From Hormoscilla sp. GM7CHS1pb (lineage in GTDB: Bacteria; Cyanobacteriota; Cyanobacteriia; Cyanobacteriales; Desertifilaceae), in assembly GCA_014323675.1 (NCBI GenBank), contig JACONN010000006.1, positions 1,054,001 through 1,118,000 of the forward strand: a DNA stretch of 64,000 bases, written 5' to 3'. The notes beneath the pieces were generated by a model that was not told where the DNA came from, made no database searches, and was given only the letters and a program-made list of their open reading frames with translations. Each line of letters opens with the position of its first letter. Position 1 is the first letter of the stretch. Both the position numbers and the translations under genes were made by a program. Below, in pieces: positions 1 through 9,451 of this stretch.

Positions 1-3000
1 ATCCTGCCATCGGGACTGAATGCTACACTTTCCACAGAGTCTGTATGTCCCTGAAGTTTTCGCAGTTCTCTGCCACTCGCCACATCCCACAACCGCAGGG
101 TATTATCGTCACTCCCAGAGACAACTGTCTTGCCATCGGGACTGAAGGCTACACACTTCACACTGTCTGTATGTCCCTGAAATTGTCGCAGTTCACTGCC
201 ACTCGCCACATTCCACAACCGCACGGTTTTATCGTAACTCCCAGAGGCCACTGTCCTGCCATCGGGACTGAATGCTACACAGAGCACCCAGTCTGTATGT
301 CCCTGAAGTGGTCGCAGTTCTCTGCCACTCGCCAGATCCCACAACAGGGTTCCATCCCCACTCACAGAGGCAACAGTCTTGCCATCGGGACTGAATACTA
401 CATTGGACACAGAGGGTGTAACAGAGGGTGTATGGTCGAGCCACTGCGCTCCCGCTTTCATGATAAAGTTCTCTTCAGAGGGTGTATGTTCCTTAAGTAG
501 TCGCAGTTCTCTGCCACTCGCCACATCCCACAACAGGGTTCCATTCCCACTCACAGAGGCAACTGTCTTGCCATCGGGACTGAAGGCTACACTTTTCACC
601 CAGTCTCTATGTCCCTGAAGTTCTCGCAGTAAATTGCCACTCGCCACATCCCACAACCGCACGGTTCTATTCTCACTCCCAGGGGCAACTTTTTTGTAAC
701 TACGGGTGTTGTAATAGCAGTAATAGGCGTTTTGCCGGACACCGGACACAGAGGCAAGAGTCTTGCCATCGGAATTGAATGCTACATTGGACATAGAGGC
801 AACAGTCTTGCCATCGGGACTGAAGGCTACACTGGACACAGAGGATGTATGTCCCTGAAATAGTCGCAGTTCTCTGCCACTCGCCACATCCCACAACTGT
901 ACGGGTTTATGCGTACTCGTTCTCTGCTTAGAGATAATTAAACTCCCAGAAACAACTATCCTGCCATCGGGACTGAATGCTACTCTGCCTTTAGAGTATG
1001 TATGTCCCTGAAGTTTTCGCAGTTCTCTGCCACTCGCCACATCCCACAACCGCACGCGATCTATACTCCAAGAGGCGATCGTCCTGCCATCGGGACTGAA
1101 TGCTACACTTTCCACAGAGTCTGTATGTCCCTGAAGTTTTCGCAGTTCTCTGCCACTCGCCACATCCCACAACCGCAGGGTATTATCGTCACTCCCAGAG
1201 ACAACTGTCTTGCCATCGGGACTGAAGGCTACACACTTCACACTGTCTGTATGTCCCTGAAATTGTCGCAGTTCACTGCCACTCGCCACATCCCACAACC
1301 ACACGGTTTTATCGTAACCCCCAGAGGCCACTGTCCTGCCATCGGGACTGAAGGCTACACTGTTATGTCCCTGAAGTTCTCGCAGTTCACTGCCACTCGC
1401 CACATCCCACAACCGCACGGTTTTATCGTAACTCCCAGAGGCAACAGTCCTGCCATCGGGACTGAAGGCTACACTGCGCACCCCAGGATTAAAGCCATAA
1501 TACCAGGCAAAAGCAGGAGCTTTCATATTATGTCCCTGAAGTTCTCGCAGTTCTCTGCCACTCGCCACATCCCACAACCGCACGGTTTTATCGTCACTCC
1601 CAGAGGCGATTGTCCTGCCATCGGGACTGAATGCTACACTGTACACAAAGGCTGTATGTCCCTGAAGTGGTCGCAGTTCTCTGCCACTCGCCACATCCCA
1701 CAACCGCACGGTTTTATCGTCACTCCCAGAGGCGATTGTCCTGCCATCGGGACTGAATGCTACACTGTACACAGAGGCTGTATGTCCCTGAAGTAGTCGC
1801 AGAAACTTCCCCGTAGTTAAATCCCATAAGTAGATATCTTCCTTGCTTTCTAAAGCTAGCAGCTTACCATCAGCACTGAAAGCGCTGTCGTTTGCAGTAC
1901 AGTCTATCTCCCACAGCGCCTCGCCACTACTGAGATCGAACAATGCCGCGCCACCCCCAGCACAGACTACTACTAAATCATCATTCAGAGGAATCACATC
2001 CACGATACTTCCGCGCCCCAGTCGCCGCACCATCCCCTGTGCTTTCAGTTCTGGCAAGACAAAATAGCCTCGCAATGTTCTTACACCTCCAGAGGAAGAC
2101 ACTTTCGGCGGTAGCGAAACTATTGTTGGCGCAGGCGAAGGTCCAGACTTCCCAGACACCGCATCACTCCACCATTGCCTCACGCTGCTAGGGCGTTCTT
2201 CCTTCTCCAAAGGCAAAGCTTTTTCCACCAAACTCTGCCAGGGTTCTGCCAAAGAAGGTTCCCAGTTTGTCCCCATCATCCGACTCAATGCTGGTTCCGG
2301 CAGCGTCCCGGCAATCATTTCATGCAGCATCATCCCCAGTTCAAAAATATCGCTTTCCGCCCCCACAGACTTTCTGACAATTATTTCCGGTGGCGCATAG
2401 GCCTCCGTAAACGCCCGCGTACTCTGAGTGCCAGTCATACCCGTCTCTTGCTTCGCCGCCCCGAAGTCTATCAAAACCACCCGTCCTGCCTGAGTCAGCA
2501 AGATATTGTCCGGCTTCAGGTCTAAATGATAGACTCCCGCTTGGTGAGCAACTTCCAAAGCACCCACCAGGGGTTCTATAATTTCCGCCACCCTTGTCGG
2601 GGGCAAAAGCTTGCCAGGTTGGGCGTCTAAGACTTGCCGCAGGGTCTCCCCGGCTATTAATTCCATCACCAGATAAGCAGTGCCCCGTTCCGTGAATAAA
2701 TCTTGCACCCGTACCAAGCTAGGATGGTTGAGTCGGGCCAACATCCGCCCTTCCCGCAAGAACCAGTTTAACCAACCTTGGAATATATCAGCTTGGTTTT
2801 GGGGGACGGTAAGTTTCCCCGTAGAAATGTCGCGATGGACAAGTTCTTGGGGGTAGTATTCCTTGATCGCAACAAGTTGTTCTAAGATCAGGTGACGGGC
2901 GCGGTAGGTGATGCCAAACCCACCCCGACCTAAAGCATACTCGATCTCATAAGTATCCTTGTCCAAGCGGGTGCCTGGGGAGAGAACGTCTCGCAGCAGG

Positions 3001-3080
3001 GTCGGCAAATGCACGCCGCATCTCGTGCAGTATTCGGTGTTGTCCGGGATCTTATCTAGGTGGCAGTTGAGACAACGCAT
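1..3080 (-). CDS. Ser/Thr protein kinase with WD40 repeats, copy A (3' end beyond window)
   Basis: The frame on the minus strand is open from the ATG at 3080 to the left edge. I checked the repeated FSPDG codons along it and they stay in phase. The protein starts with a CxxC...CxxC zinc-ribbon-like segment (MRCLNC...YCTRCG). A kinase domain follows with GRGGFGITYRAR (glycine loop), VAIKEYYP (lysine), HLDLKPDNILL (catalytic loop, HLD instead of HRD), LIDFGAA (DFG) and APPEI. After a linker come at least a dozen 42-residue WD40 blades of the type GHTxSVxSVAFSPDGRTVASGSxDKTVRLWD. Such proteins are taken to be cytosolic or membrane-associated signalling kinases with a beta-propeller for partner binding. 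The target is unknown. Several blades carry odd insertions, for example around 430-480, 690-760 and 1480-1530. It is a paralog of the gene at 3329-6040. Confidence 0.9.
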   Translation of the reverse strand, partial: MRCLNCHLDKIPDNTEYCTRCGVHLPTLLRDVLSPGTRLDKDTYEIEYALGRGGFGITYRARHLILEQLVAIKEYYPQELVHRDISTGKLTVPQNQADIFQGWLNWFLREGRMLARLNHPSLVRVQDLFTERGTAYLVMELIAGETLRQVLDAQPGKLLPPTRVAEIIEPLVGALEVAHQAGVYHLDLKPDNILLTQAGRVVLIDFGAAKQETGMTGTQSTRAFTEAYAPPEIIVRKSVGAESDIFELGMMLHEMIAGTLPEPALSRMMGTNWEPSLAEPWQSLVEKALPLEKEERPSSVRQWWSDAVSGKSGPSPAPTIVSLPPKVSSSGGVRTLRGYFVLPELKAQGMVRRLGRGSIVDVIPLNDDLVVVCAGGGAALFDLSSGEALWEIDCTANDSAFSADGKLLALESKEDIYLWDLTTGKFLRLLQGHTASVYSVAFSPDGRTIASGSDDKTVRLWDVASGRELRPLQGHTAFVYSVAFSPDGRTIASGSDDKTVRLWDVASGRELRELQGHNMKAPAFAWYYGFNPGVRSVAFSPDGRTVASGSYDKTVRLWDVASGSELRELQGHNSVAFSPDGRTVASGGYDKTVWLWDVASGSELRQFQGHTDSVKCVAFSPDGKTVVSGSDDNTLRLWDVASGRELRKLQGHTDSVESVAFSPDGRTIASWSIDRVRLWDVASGRELRKLQGHTYSKGRVAFSPDGRIVVSGSLIISKQRTSTHKPVQLWDVASGRELRLFQGHTSSVSSVAFSPDGKTVASMSNVAFNSDGKTLASVSGVRQNAYYCYYNTRSYKKVAPGSENRTVRLWDVASGNLLRELQGHRDWVKSVAFSPDGKTVASVSGNGTLLWDVASGRELRLLKEHTPSEENFIMKAGAQWLDHTPSVTPSVSNVVFSPDGKTVASVSGDGTLLWDLASGRELRPLQGHTDWVLCVAFSPDGRTVASGSYDKTVRLWNVASGSELRQFQGHTDSVKCVAFSPDGKTVVSGSDDNTLRLWDVASGRELRKLQGHTDSVESVAFSPDGR

Positions 3081-3236
3081 GGCTGTGGTGCAGGTTAGTA
3101 ACCGGTTCTGTCGTTCACCATTATATTGTATGGAGTCTTTTCCGACAACCCGCCTTCCCAGTCTCCCGGCGAGTGGTCATCTTCACGATCTCTCCCAGTC
3201 GCTGGATACTTTTGAACCGCACCCATCACTTGATGG
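3081..3236. repeat. Upstream region shared by both kinase genes (second copy 6041-6196)
   Basis: About 156 bp directly upstream of the first kinase ATG is nearly identical to 6041-6196 upstream of the second. Both contain TCGTTCACCATTATATTGT and the later block TCTCCCAGTCGCTGGATAC. The tandem duplication therefore included the leader and promoter, so the paralogs probably started with the same regulation. No clear -35/-10 pair can be named. Confidence 0.8.
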
Positions 3237-3328
3237 TAAACTTCTGCTTGACTGTGCTGTGGGAGTGCAGGACGGTTTCGGACCGTCGCCCTGACATGCA
3301 AGTTGCTACTCTACCGCCTTCAAAATTA

Positions 3329-6040
3329 CTATAGTTCCCACAACCGCATTACATGACTCCCAGATAACAGAAACATACCATCGGGACTGAATGCTACACT
3401 GAACACAGTATCTGTATGTCCCTGAAGTAGTCGAAGTTTTCTGCCACTCGCCACATCCCACAACCGCACGGTATTATCCCTACTCCCAGAGGCAACTGTC
3501 CTGCCATCTGGACTGAATGCTACACTGTACACAGAGGCTGTATTTCCCTTCAGTAGTAGTAGCGAACTGCCACTCGCCACATCCCACAACCGCACGATTT
3601 TATCCCTACCCCCAGAGGCAACTGTCCTGTCATCTGGACTGAATGCTACACTATGCACGTGGTCTGTATGTCCCTGAAGTAGTCGCAGTTCACTGCCACT
3701 CACCACATCCCACAACCGCACGGTTTTATCCCTACCCCCAGAGGCAACTGTCCTGCCATCGTGACCGAATGCTACACTGTTCACATGGTATGTATGTCCC
3801 CGAAATTGTTGCAGTTCTCTGCCACTCACCACATCCCACAACCGCACGGTTTTATCCCTACTCCCAGAGGCAACTGTCCTGCCATCGGGGCTGAATGCTA
3901 CACAGAGCACCCGGTTTGTATGTCCCTGAAGTTGTCGCAGTTCTCTGCCACTCACCACATCCCACAACCGCAGGGTATTATCCTTACCCCCAGAGGCAAC
4001 TGTCCTGCCATTGGGACTGAAGGCTACACTGTACACCTCGTCTGTATGTCCCTTCAGTAGTCGAACTTCTCTGCCACTCGCCACATCCCACAACCGCACG
4101 GTTTTATCTTTACTCCCAGAGACAACCGTCCTGCCATCGGGACTGAATGCTACACTGTTCAAATAGTATGTATGTCCCTGAAGTTGTCGCAGTTCTCTGC
4201 CACTCGCCACATCCCACAACTGCAAGGTTCCATACTTACTCCCAGAGAAAACAGTCCTGCCATCGGGACTGAATGCTACACTGTTCATCTCGTCTGTATG
4301 TCCCTGAAGTTGTTGCAGTTTTCTGCGACTCACCACATCCCGCAACCGCACGGTATTATCGCAACTCCCAGAGGCGATCGTCCTGTCATCGGGACTGAAT
4401 GCTACACTGTACACATATTTTGTATGTCCCCGAAATTGTTGCAGTTCTCTGCCACTCACCATATCCCACAACCGCACGCTATCCGAAACTCCATAGGCAA
4501 CAGTCCTGCCATCGTGACTGAAGGTTACACAGTTCACCCAGTATTTATGTCTCCGAAATTGTCGAAGTTGTCTGTCACCCGCCACATTCCACCACCGCAC
4601 GGTATGATCCTCACCCCCAGAGACAACTATCCTGCCATCGGGACTGAATGCTACACTGTACACAGAGGCTGTATGTCCCTGAAGTTGTCGCAGTTCTCTG
4701 CCACTCGCCACATCCCACAACCGCACGGTTTGATCCCTACCCCCAGAGGCAACTGTCCTGCCATCGTGACTGAATGCTACACATTCCGCCCAGCTTGTAT
4801 GTCCCTGAAATTGTCGCAGGAAATTCCCTGTAGTTAAATCCCATAAATAGATATCTAGCCTGCTTGCTAAAGCCAGCAGCTTACCATCAGCATTGACAGC
4901 GCCGCAGCTTGCAGGACAGTCTATCTCCCACAGCGCCTCGCCAGTACTGAGATTAAATAATGCCGCGCCATCACTAGCACAGACTACTACTAACTCATCA
5001 TTCAGAGGAATCACATTCACGATCATTCCGCGCCCCAGTCGCCGCACCATCCCCTGTGCTTTCAGTTCTGGCAAGACAAAATAGCCTTGCCATGTTCTTA
5101 CATCCCTAGGCGAAGACACCGAGAGTGCAGACACCGCATCACCCCACCATTGCCCCACGCTGCTAGGGCGTTCTTCCTTCTCCAAAGGCAAAGCTTTCTT
5201 CACCAAACTCTGCCAGGGTTCTGCCAAAGAAGGTTCCCAGTTCGTCCGACTCAATGCTGGTTCAGGTAGCGTCCCGGCAATCATTTCATGCAGCATCATC
5301 CCCAGTTCAAAAATATCGCTTTCCGCCCCCACAGACTGTCTGGCAATTATTTCCGGTGGCGCATAGGTCTCGGTAGACGTACTCTGAGTGCGCGTCATAC
5401 CCGTCTCTTGCTTCGCTGCCCCGAAATCTATCAGAACCACCCGTCCTGCCCGAGTCAGCAAGATATTGTCCGGCTTCAGGTCCAAATGATAGACTCCCGC
5501 TTGGTGAGCAACTTCCAAAGCATCCACCAGAGGTTCCATAATTTCCGCCACTCTTGTCGGAGGCAAAAGCTTGCCTGGTTGGGCGTCTAAGACTTGCCGC
5601 AGGGTCTGGCCGGCTATTAATTCCATTACCAGATAAGCCGTGCCCCGTTCCGTGAATAAATTTTGCACCCGTACCAAGCTAGGATGGTTGAGTTGCGTCA
5701 AGCTCAGCCCTTCCTGCAAGAACCGGTTTAACCAACGTTGGAATATATAGGCTTGGTTTTGGGAGACGGTAAGTTCCCCCGTAGAAATGTCGCGATGGGC
5801 AAGTTCTTGGGGGTAGTATTCCTTGATCGCAACCGGTTGTTCTAAGATAATGTGACGGGCGCGGTAGGTGATGCCAAACCCACCCCGACCTAAAGCATAC
5901 TCGATCTCATAAGTATCTTCGCGCAAGCGGGTGCCTGGGGAGAGTACGTCTCGCAGCAGGGTCGGCAAATGCACCCCGCATTCCGTGCAGTATTCGGTGT
6001 TGGACGGGATATTATCTAGGTGGCAGTTGAGACAACGCAT
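3329..6040 (-). CDS. Ser/Thr protein kinase with WD40 repeats, copy B
   Basis: Complete paralog of the copy at the left edge, about 903 residues. I place the start at the ATG at 6040 (MRCLNCHLDN) rather than the upstream in-frame ATG at 6061. The matching start is the first ATG in copy A, and the zinc-ribbon cysteines begin at residue 3. Kinase motifs are GRGGFGITYRARH, VAIKEYYP, HLDLKPDNILL, LIDFGAA and APPEI. A degenerate blade (LFNLSTGEALWEIDC) is followed by about twelve 42-residue WD40 blades, the last being GHTDTVFSVAFSPDG. Near-identical blades suggest recent internal duplication and gene conversion. Plus-strand ORFs across this region are mirror images of the repeats. Confidence 0.93.
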   Translation of the reverse strand: MRCLNCHLDNIPSNTEYCTECGVHLPTLLRDVLSPGTRLREDTYEIEYALGRGGFGITYRARHIILEQPVAIKEYYPQELAHRDISTGELTVSQNQAYIFQRWLNRFLQEGLSLTQLNHPSLVRVQNLFTERGTAYLVMELIAGQTLRQVLDAQPGKLLPPTRVAEIMEPLVDALEVAHQAGVYHLDLKPDNILLTRAGRVVLIDFGAAKQETGMTRTQSTSTETYAPPEIIARQSVGAESDIFELGMMLHEMIAGTLPEPALSRTNWEPSLAEPWQSLVKKALPLEKEERPSSVGQWWGDAVSALSVSSPRDVRTWQGYFVLPELKAQGMVRRLGRGMIVNVIPLNDELVVVCASDGAALFNLSTGEALWEIDCPASCGAVNADGKLLALASRLDIYLWDLTTGNFLRQFQGHTSWAECVAFSHDGRTVASGGRDQTVRLWDVASGRELRQLQGHTASVYSVAFSPDGRIVVSGGEDHTVRWWNVAGDRQLRQFRRHKYWVNCVTFSHDGRTVAYGVSDSVRLWDMVSGRELQQFRGHTKYVYSVAFSPDDRTIASGSCDNTVRLRDVVSRRKLQQLQGHTDEMNSVAFSPDGRTVFSGSKYGTLQLWDVASGRELRQLQGHTYYLNSVAFSPDGRTVVSGSKDKTVRLWDVASGREVRLLKGHTDEVYSVAFSPNGRTVASGGKDNTLRLWDVVSGRELRQLQGHTNRVLCVAFSPDGRTVASGSRDKTVRLWDVVSGRELQQFRGHTYHVNSVAFGHDGRTVASGGRDKTVRLWDVVSGSELRLLQGHTDHVHSVAFSPDDRTVASGGRDKIVRLWDVASGSSLLLLKGNTASVYSVAFSPDGRTVASGSRDNTVRLWDVASGRKLRLLQGHTDTVFSVAFSPDGMFLLSGSHVMRLWEL

Positions 6041-6196
6041 GGCTGTAGTGCAGGTTAGCAACCGGTTCTGTCGTTCACCATTATATTGTTTGCAGTCTTT
6101 TCCGACAACCTGCCTTCCCAGTCTCCCGGCGAGTGGTCATATTCACGATCTCTCCCAGTCGCTGGATACTTTTGAGCCGCACCCATCACTTGACGG

Positions 6197-6713
6197 GACA
6201 AAATGTCGATGTCTAAAGGGCAGTACGAGTACTGTACCCTTTAGACCTCGAAGCCGACTCTGGGCTTTCTCCCTAAATGGCGTTGATAGAAATATTTTAT
6301 CCGGGAATGAGCAAGTCATTCCCGGGAGTGAGCAAGTCATTCCCGGGAAAAATCAGTTATTTCCAGAACTAACTATTTATTTCCTGGAGTGACTTCCTCA
6401 TTCCACCGAGTACGAAAGTCATTCGGTGGCGGCAAAAGGTTACTCCTTGGCGGACGCGAGCATCGCCAAGGCGGGAGTAAGCGCCGCTTTGGCCGGAGTA
6501 AGCACCGCCTTGGCGGGGGTAAGCGCCGCTTTGGCGGGAGTAAGCATCGCCTTGGCGGGGCTACTCCGTCTCCTACCAACGGGTTTTGACCACACCCGAT
6601 CGTTTACCGATCCACCCACCCATGTCGTTGCCTGCTGGCGAACGACAGGGTGGGTGAAGAGGAAACGACTCCCTGCTCCCTGCTCCCTGCTCCCTGCTTC
6701 TTTCCGGGGCAGA
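6197..6713. repeat. Intergenic repeat region with 20-bp and 21-bp tandem repeats
   Basis: No convincing gene. Roughly 6304-6347 holds two copies of a 20-bp unit (TGAGCAAGTCATTCCCGGGA). From 6460 to about 6564 there are five copies of a 21-bp unit of the type GCGCCGCTTTGGCGGGAGTAA. Read on the plus strand these give a heptapeptide repeat (ASIALAG-like), but there is no ribosome site and the frame then runs into ordinary repeats. The dispersed sequence ACGGGTTTTGACCACACCCG lies near 6579-6598, and a CTGCTCCCTGCTCCC run is near 6673-6697. Confidence 0.7.
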
Positions 6714-7703
6714 TCAGCTGCTAGAGTAAATCCCCCGCTGTTGCAGCTGCTGCATAAAAAACTCTTCCAAGGACTGACGCTGCATGTTCATAGAAATCAG
6801 CTGGACATCCAGGTTGGCGAGATTCGCGAGAAACTGGTAAGGATTTCCTTGTAGCCGACCATGCCAAGCATTAGCCTCAAACTGCAAATCTGAGAGCCAT
6901 TGTTTCAGCAATTCCGGGTTACCACCCCTGCCTTGGATGTGGAAAATTTTGCTATTCCCCAACAGTTCATCCAAAGAACCGATGCAAATCCGTTCTCCTT
7001 GGGCCAGAATCGCCACCCGATCGCAAATCTTCTCCACATCCGAAAGCACGTGGCTATTAAAGAAAATCGTCTTACCTTGGCCTTTCAGGGATAAAATTAT
7101 TTCTCGGATCTGAAAACGTCCCATCGGATCCAGACCAGACATCGGTTCATCCAGAAACACCACCTCGGGGTCATTAATCAGCGCCTGAGCCATGCCAACT
7201 CGTTGTAGCATACCCTTAGAATACTGGCGCAACTGCTTCTTTTTAGCCGCCGATTTCGCCAACCCGACCAAATCTAGCAGTTCCGGAATCCGTTGACGCT
7301 GCACCGATGCCGGGATTTGGAATAAGCCAGCAGCAAATTGCAAAAATTCCCAACCCGTGAGATAATCGTAGAAATAGGCATTTTCTGGCAGATAGCCCAC
7401 TCGCTGCTTCACCGAGCGATCGCCTAGAGGGCGGCCCAGCAGCCACCCCCGTCCGGAGGTAGGGCGAACAATACCCAGCATTGTCTTCAGCAGAGTTGTT
7501 TTCCCAGCACCATTAGGGCCCAATAGACCAAAAGTTTCGCCCTGAAACACCAAAATTGAGGTATTTTTAAGAGATTCAATTTTTTTGTTCATCCAGAACC
7601 CAGTGCGATAAACTTTAGTCAGGTTTTCAGTTTGGACCACTGGAGTTTTATCAGTTTTGGTAGATTCAATAGGTAAATCAGTGACAGGATCCATCTCAGT
7701 CAT
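6714..7703 (-). CDS. ABC transporter ATP-binding protein (CcmA/GldA-like)
   Basis: A 329-residue nucleotide-binding subunit of an ABC transporter. Visible motifs are Walker A (GLLGPNGAGKTT, about residues 60-71), a Q-loop region, signature YSKGMLQRVGMAQAL, Walker B VVFLDEPMSGLDP and the H-loop FNSHVLSDVEK. The C-terminal 80 residues are an accessory domain (RQSLEEFFMQQLQQ) typical of CcmA/NatA-type subunits that pair with ABC-2 permeases. No permease is adjacent. The window's only ABC-2-type permease and GldG genes lie 52-57 kb away near the right edge, and their link to this ATPase is inference only. The N-terminal 25 residues are variable, so a later start is possible. Confidence 0.9.
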   Translation of the reverse strand: MTEMDPVTDLPIESTKTDKTPVVQTENLTKVYRTGFWMNKKIESLKNTSILVFQGETFGLLGPNGAGKTTLLKTMLGIVRPTSGRGWLLGRPLGDRSVKQRVGYLPENAYFYDYLTGWEFLQFAAGLFQIPASVQRQRIPELLDLVGLAKSAAKKKQLRQYSKGMLQRVGMAQALINDPEVVFLDEPMSGLDPMGRFQIREIILSLKGQGKTIFFNSHVLSDVEKICDRVAILAQGERICIGSLDELLGNSKIFHIQGRGGNPELLKQWLSDLQFEANAWHGRLQGNPYQFLANLANLDVQLISMNMQRQSLEEFFMQQLQQRGIYSSS

Positions 7704-7720
7704 AACAATATCAAGTCGGG

Positions 7721-7744
7721 TTCGTAGTAAGCGCTTTAGCGCTT
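7721..7744. repeat. Short palindromic dispersed repeat (TTCGTAGTAA + palindrome)
   Basis: TTCGTAGTAAGCGCTTTAGCGCTT. Members also lie at 21751-21774, 42680-42703, 55499-55525, 61366-61390 and 61398-61421. The flank TTCGTAGTAA is conserved while the palindromic core changes on both arms together (see findings). Confidence 0.7.
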
Positions 7745-7855
7745 CCGGGTTTATTTACCCTGTAGTATGTTAGGCAGCTTGACATAAAATACCTTCTCTA
7801 TTATACTAAATCATATCTTGTAGCTTAAACATAGAATAAGAGCAATTAAGAATCA

Positions 7856-8041
7856 ATGGAGCGTGGAAAAATAGTAGCAATTATCACAGGTGCGATTTCC
7901 CTGCTGCTGGCGATCGCCTACCTAATGCTAGTACAACTGCTCGACTTCCGGGGCGAAATGATCCCAGCACCCCAGTCCCAGCTGAGTCCCTCAATAGAAA
8001 TTACTAGCGCCACTCCCGACATCAATAGTCTCACCTGTTGA
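7856..8041 (+). CDS. Small single-pass membrane protein, conserved cyanobacterial hypothetical
   Basis: A 61-residue protein with a hydrophobic helix at about residues 7-28 (IVAIITGAISLLLAIAYLML) followed by a short polar tail (DFRGEMIPAP). The N-terminal pattern MERGK...LLDFRGEM resembles a small protein I recall from cyanobacterial genomes, but I know no function for it. It is divergent from the ABC ATPase gene. Its 3' end overlaps by about 11 bp the tail of the convergent CapA-like gene. The ribosome site is weak (AAGAATCA before ATG). Confidence 0.6.
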   Translation: MERGKIVAIITGAISLLLAIAYLMLVQLLDFRGEMIPAPQSQLSPSIEITSATPDINSLTC

Positions 8042-8891
8042 TATTAGAATAACCGGCCCGAGCGTTCCCACTGACCCCACTTCTCCAGGTAGCATCATTA
8101 ACAACCCGCCAGTTAATATTAGCCGGCACTCGCTCGGGGCCATAGGCACCCCGGAAGCTAGCATAGACCCCATCAGTAGCGATCGGAATCACCTGCACCT
8201 GGCGCAACTGGAGAGTATCGATATCGAACAGCACCCGTCCGATCGTACTATCAGGGCCACCGGAAAGGAAAGGATGAATAAAGTCTCCCAGACTTTCAAA
8301 CATAACTCCGCGCTTTCCACTGGCTGATTGGACAATTCGCACCGGTTTCAGTGTATGAGGGCCATGTCCAAAGACAATATCACCATTGAAGTAACGAATG
8401 AACCGGATCCCCGTATTCACCAAATCCCTCTGGGTGCCAGCATTCCAGCTATGGATCGCCAAAATTCTGATATCAGCATTCGCATCCCGGAGCGAGCGCA
8501 AAACCGTCTCTTCGTCAGTCACGCAAGTAACGTAAGTGCAGTCACCCCCTCCAATATACCAGCTAGCAAAGGCCACTCTCACCTGCCGACCCTTAACATT
8601 AAAAGTCTTGACACTGGCCACCTTCTGGGTGCCCACCCCGTGCCACAGCCAGGGCCCTGACAATTCCCGTTCCAATCTTTGCATATGACGAGCCGACATT
8701 AAGGCACCATCAAGAGCATTTTCCCCCACCAGACAATCACGGGAGTGATTGTTAGCCAGACCAATGAGATTGAAACCACGTTTGTAAGCTTCTACCAGAT
8801 TATCTGGGTGAGAAACAAAAGCAAACACTTGCGGGGCTGGAGGGGCCCAAAATTGGCTGCATCGCGTTCCCACCACCGTTTCCCAGTTCAT
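8031..8891 (-). CDS. CapA-family protein, C-terminal part (frameshifted)
   Basis: Carries the core of a CapA-like metallophosphoesterase-type domain: NWETVVG, GLANNHSRD, DIRILAIHSW and VFGHGPHTLKP. These match the PGA_cap family (poly-gamma-glutamate biosynthesis CapA). The protein is likely exported, judging from the signal peptide on the upstream fragment. The ATG at 8891 overlaps the stop of that fragment (TTATGA). Reading upstream of the ATG in this frame gives GDISF before MNWETVVG, which is how the family runs, until a TAG is met. The two ORFs are therefore one gene with a single frameshift near 8895-8920. Reinitiation at the ATGA overlap could still make this half alone. Confidence 0.85.
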   Translation of the reverse strand: MNWETVVGTRCSQFWAPPAPQVFAFVSHPDNLVEAYKRGFNLIGLANNHSRDCLVGENALDGALMSARHMQRLERELSGPWLWHGVGTQKVASVKTFNVKGRQVRVAFASWYIGGGDCTYVTCVTDEETVLRSLRDANADIRILAIHSWNAGTQRDLVNTGIRFIRYFNGDIVFGHGPHTLKPVRIVQSASGKRGVMFESLGDFIHPFLSGGPDSTIGRVLFDIDTLQLRQVQVIPIATDGVYASFRGAYGPERVPANINWRVVNDATWRSGVSGNARAGYSNINR

Positions 8892-9358
8892 AAAAGAAAT
8901 GTCCCCCGGTAGGACCTACCAGTAGGATCGAACTTCGCGAGCAGGCGCCCAAAGTGAGCCGGGGCCCATTCAGGATAATAGTTCCTCGGCAATTCCTGCT
9001 GCAAACTCAAAGGCGGTGCATGGGAAACCCCCATCCCCGAATCTCCTACCCCGCGAATGTCCAAAAATTCCGTCGCCCTTTGACTATCCAGGGGTACTGC
9101 TGGCAAGGAATCTGACCAATTGGTCTGCTTAGCCTCCTGAGACACATTCACGGCCACGATCGGCTCTTCTTCATACGGAGCCTTAACCACCGGTTCTGAT
9201 GAGGTAACATCGGTGCTTAAAGCCGGTTCTGGGTCGATCGGGGCAGCGTTAGTGGCATCTTCTGGAGAGCGATTACCAGAAAATCCGGCGATTCCGGACA
9301 GCAGCAGAGCCAGAGTTACCGGTACCGTAGAAACCCAACGAGCACGTGTTTTTTTCAT
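8888..9358 (-). CDS. CapA-family protein, N-terminal part with signal peptide (frameshifted)
   Basis: I choose the start at 9358 (MKKTRARWVSTVPVTLALLL), which gives a clear signal peptide or anchor: basic residues, then a hydrophobic run, then SGIAGFSG. The upstream in-frame ATGs would add about 29 residues reaching back towards the tRNA. A low-complexity linker follows, then the family's opening strand with FLDIRGVGDSGMG. The frame ends at RSYRGTFLL just before the conserved NWE block of the next ORF. The break falls beside the palindrome GGTAGGACCTACC (8910-8922). Confidence 0.75.
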   Translation of the reverse strand: MKKTRARWVSTVPVTLALLLSGIAGFSGNRSPEDATNAAPIDPEPALSTDVTSSEPVVKAPYEEEPIVAVNVSQEAKQTNWSDSLPAVPLDSQRATEFLDIRGVGDSGMGVSHAPPLSLQQELPRNYYPEWAPAHFGRLLAKFDPTGRSYRGTFLL

Positions 9359-9451
9359 GTTTTTCCGATGTTCCAGCTGAGATCGAGGCGGACTCGCGTA
9401 CAACAACACCCTTTGGGCGATCGCCTGCTTGCGGACTAGCATCATTGTGAA

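Noticed and set aside
1002..1796. Long plus-strand ORFs across both kinase-WD40 genes
   Set aside because: They are the antisense reading of the 42-residue (126-bp) repeats. Kinase and WD40 motifs are all on the minus strand.
6426..6854. 142-aa plus-strand ORF with heptapeptide repeats
   Set aside because: It arises from 21-bp intergenic repeats, has no ribosome site and ends inside the ABC ATPase gene on the other strand.
6714..7703. Assignment of the ABC ATPase as the partner of the GldG operon
   Set aside because: It is over 50 kb away. The usual position of that ATPase gene is upstream of the permease, beyond the right edge.
8888..8925. Programmed frameshift in the CapA-like gene
   Set aside because: No slippery heptamer is seen and the family is not known to use recoding; ordinary damage at a palindrome is simpler.
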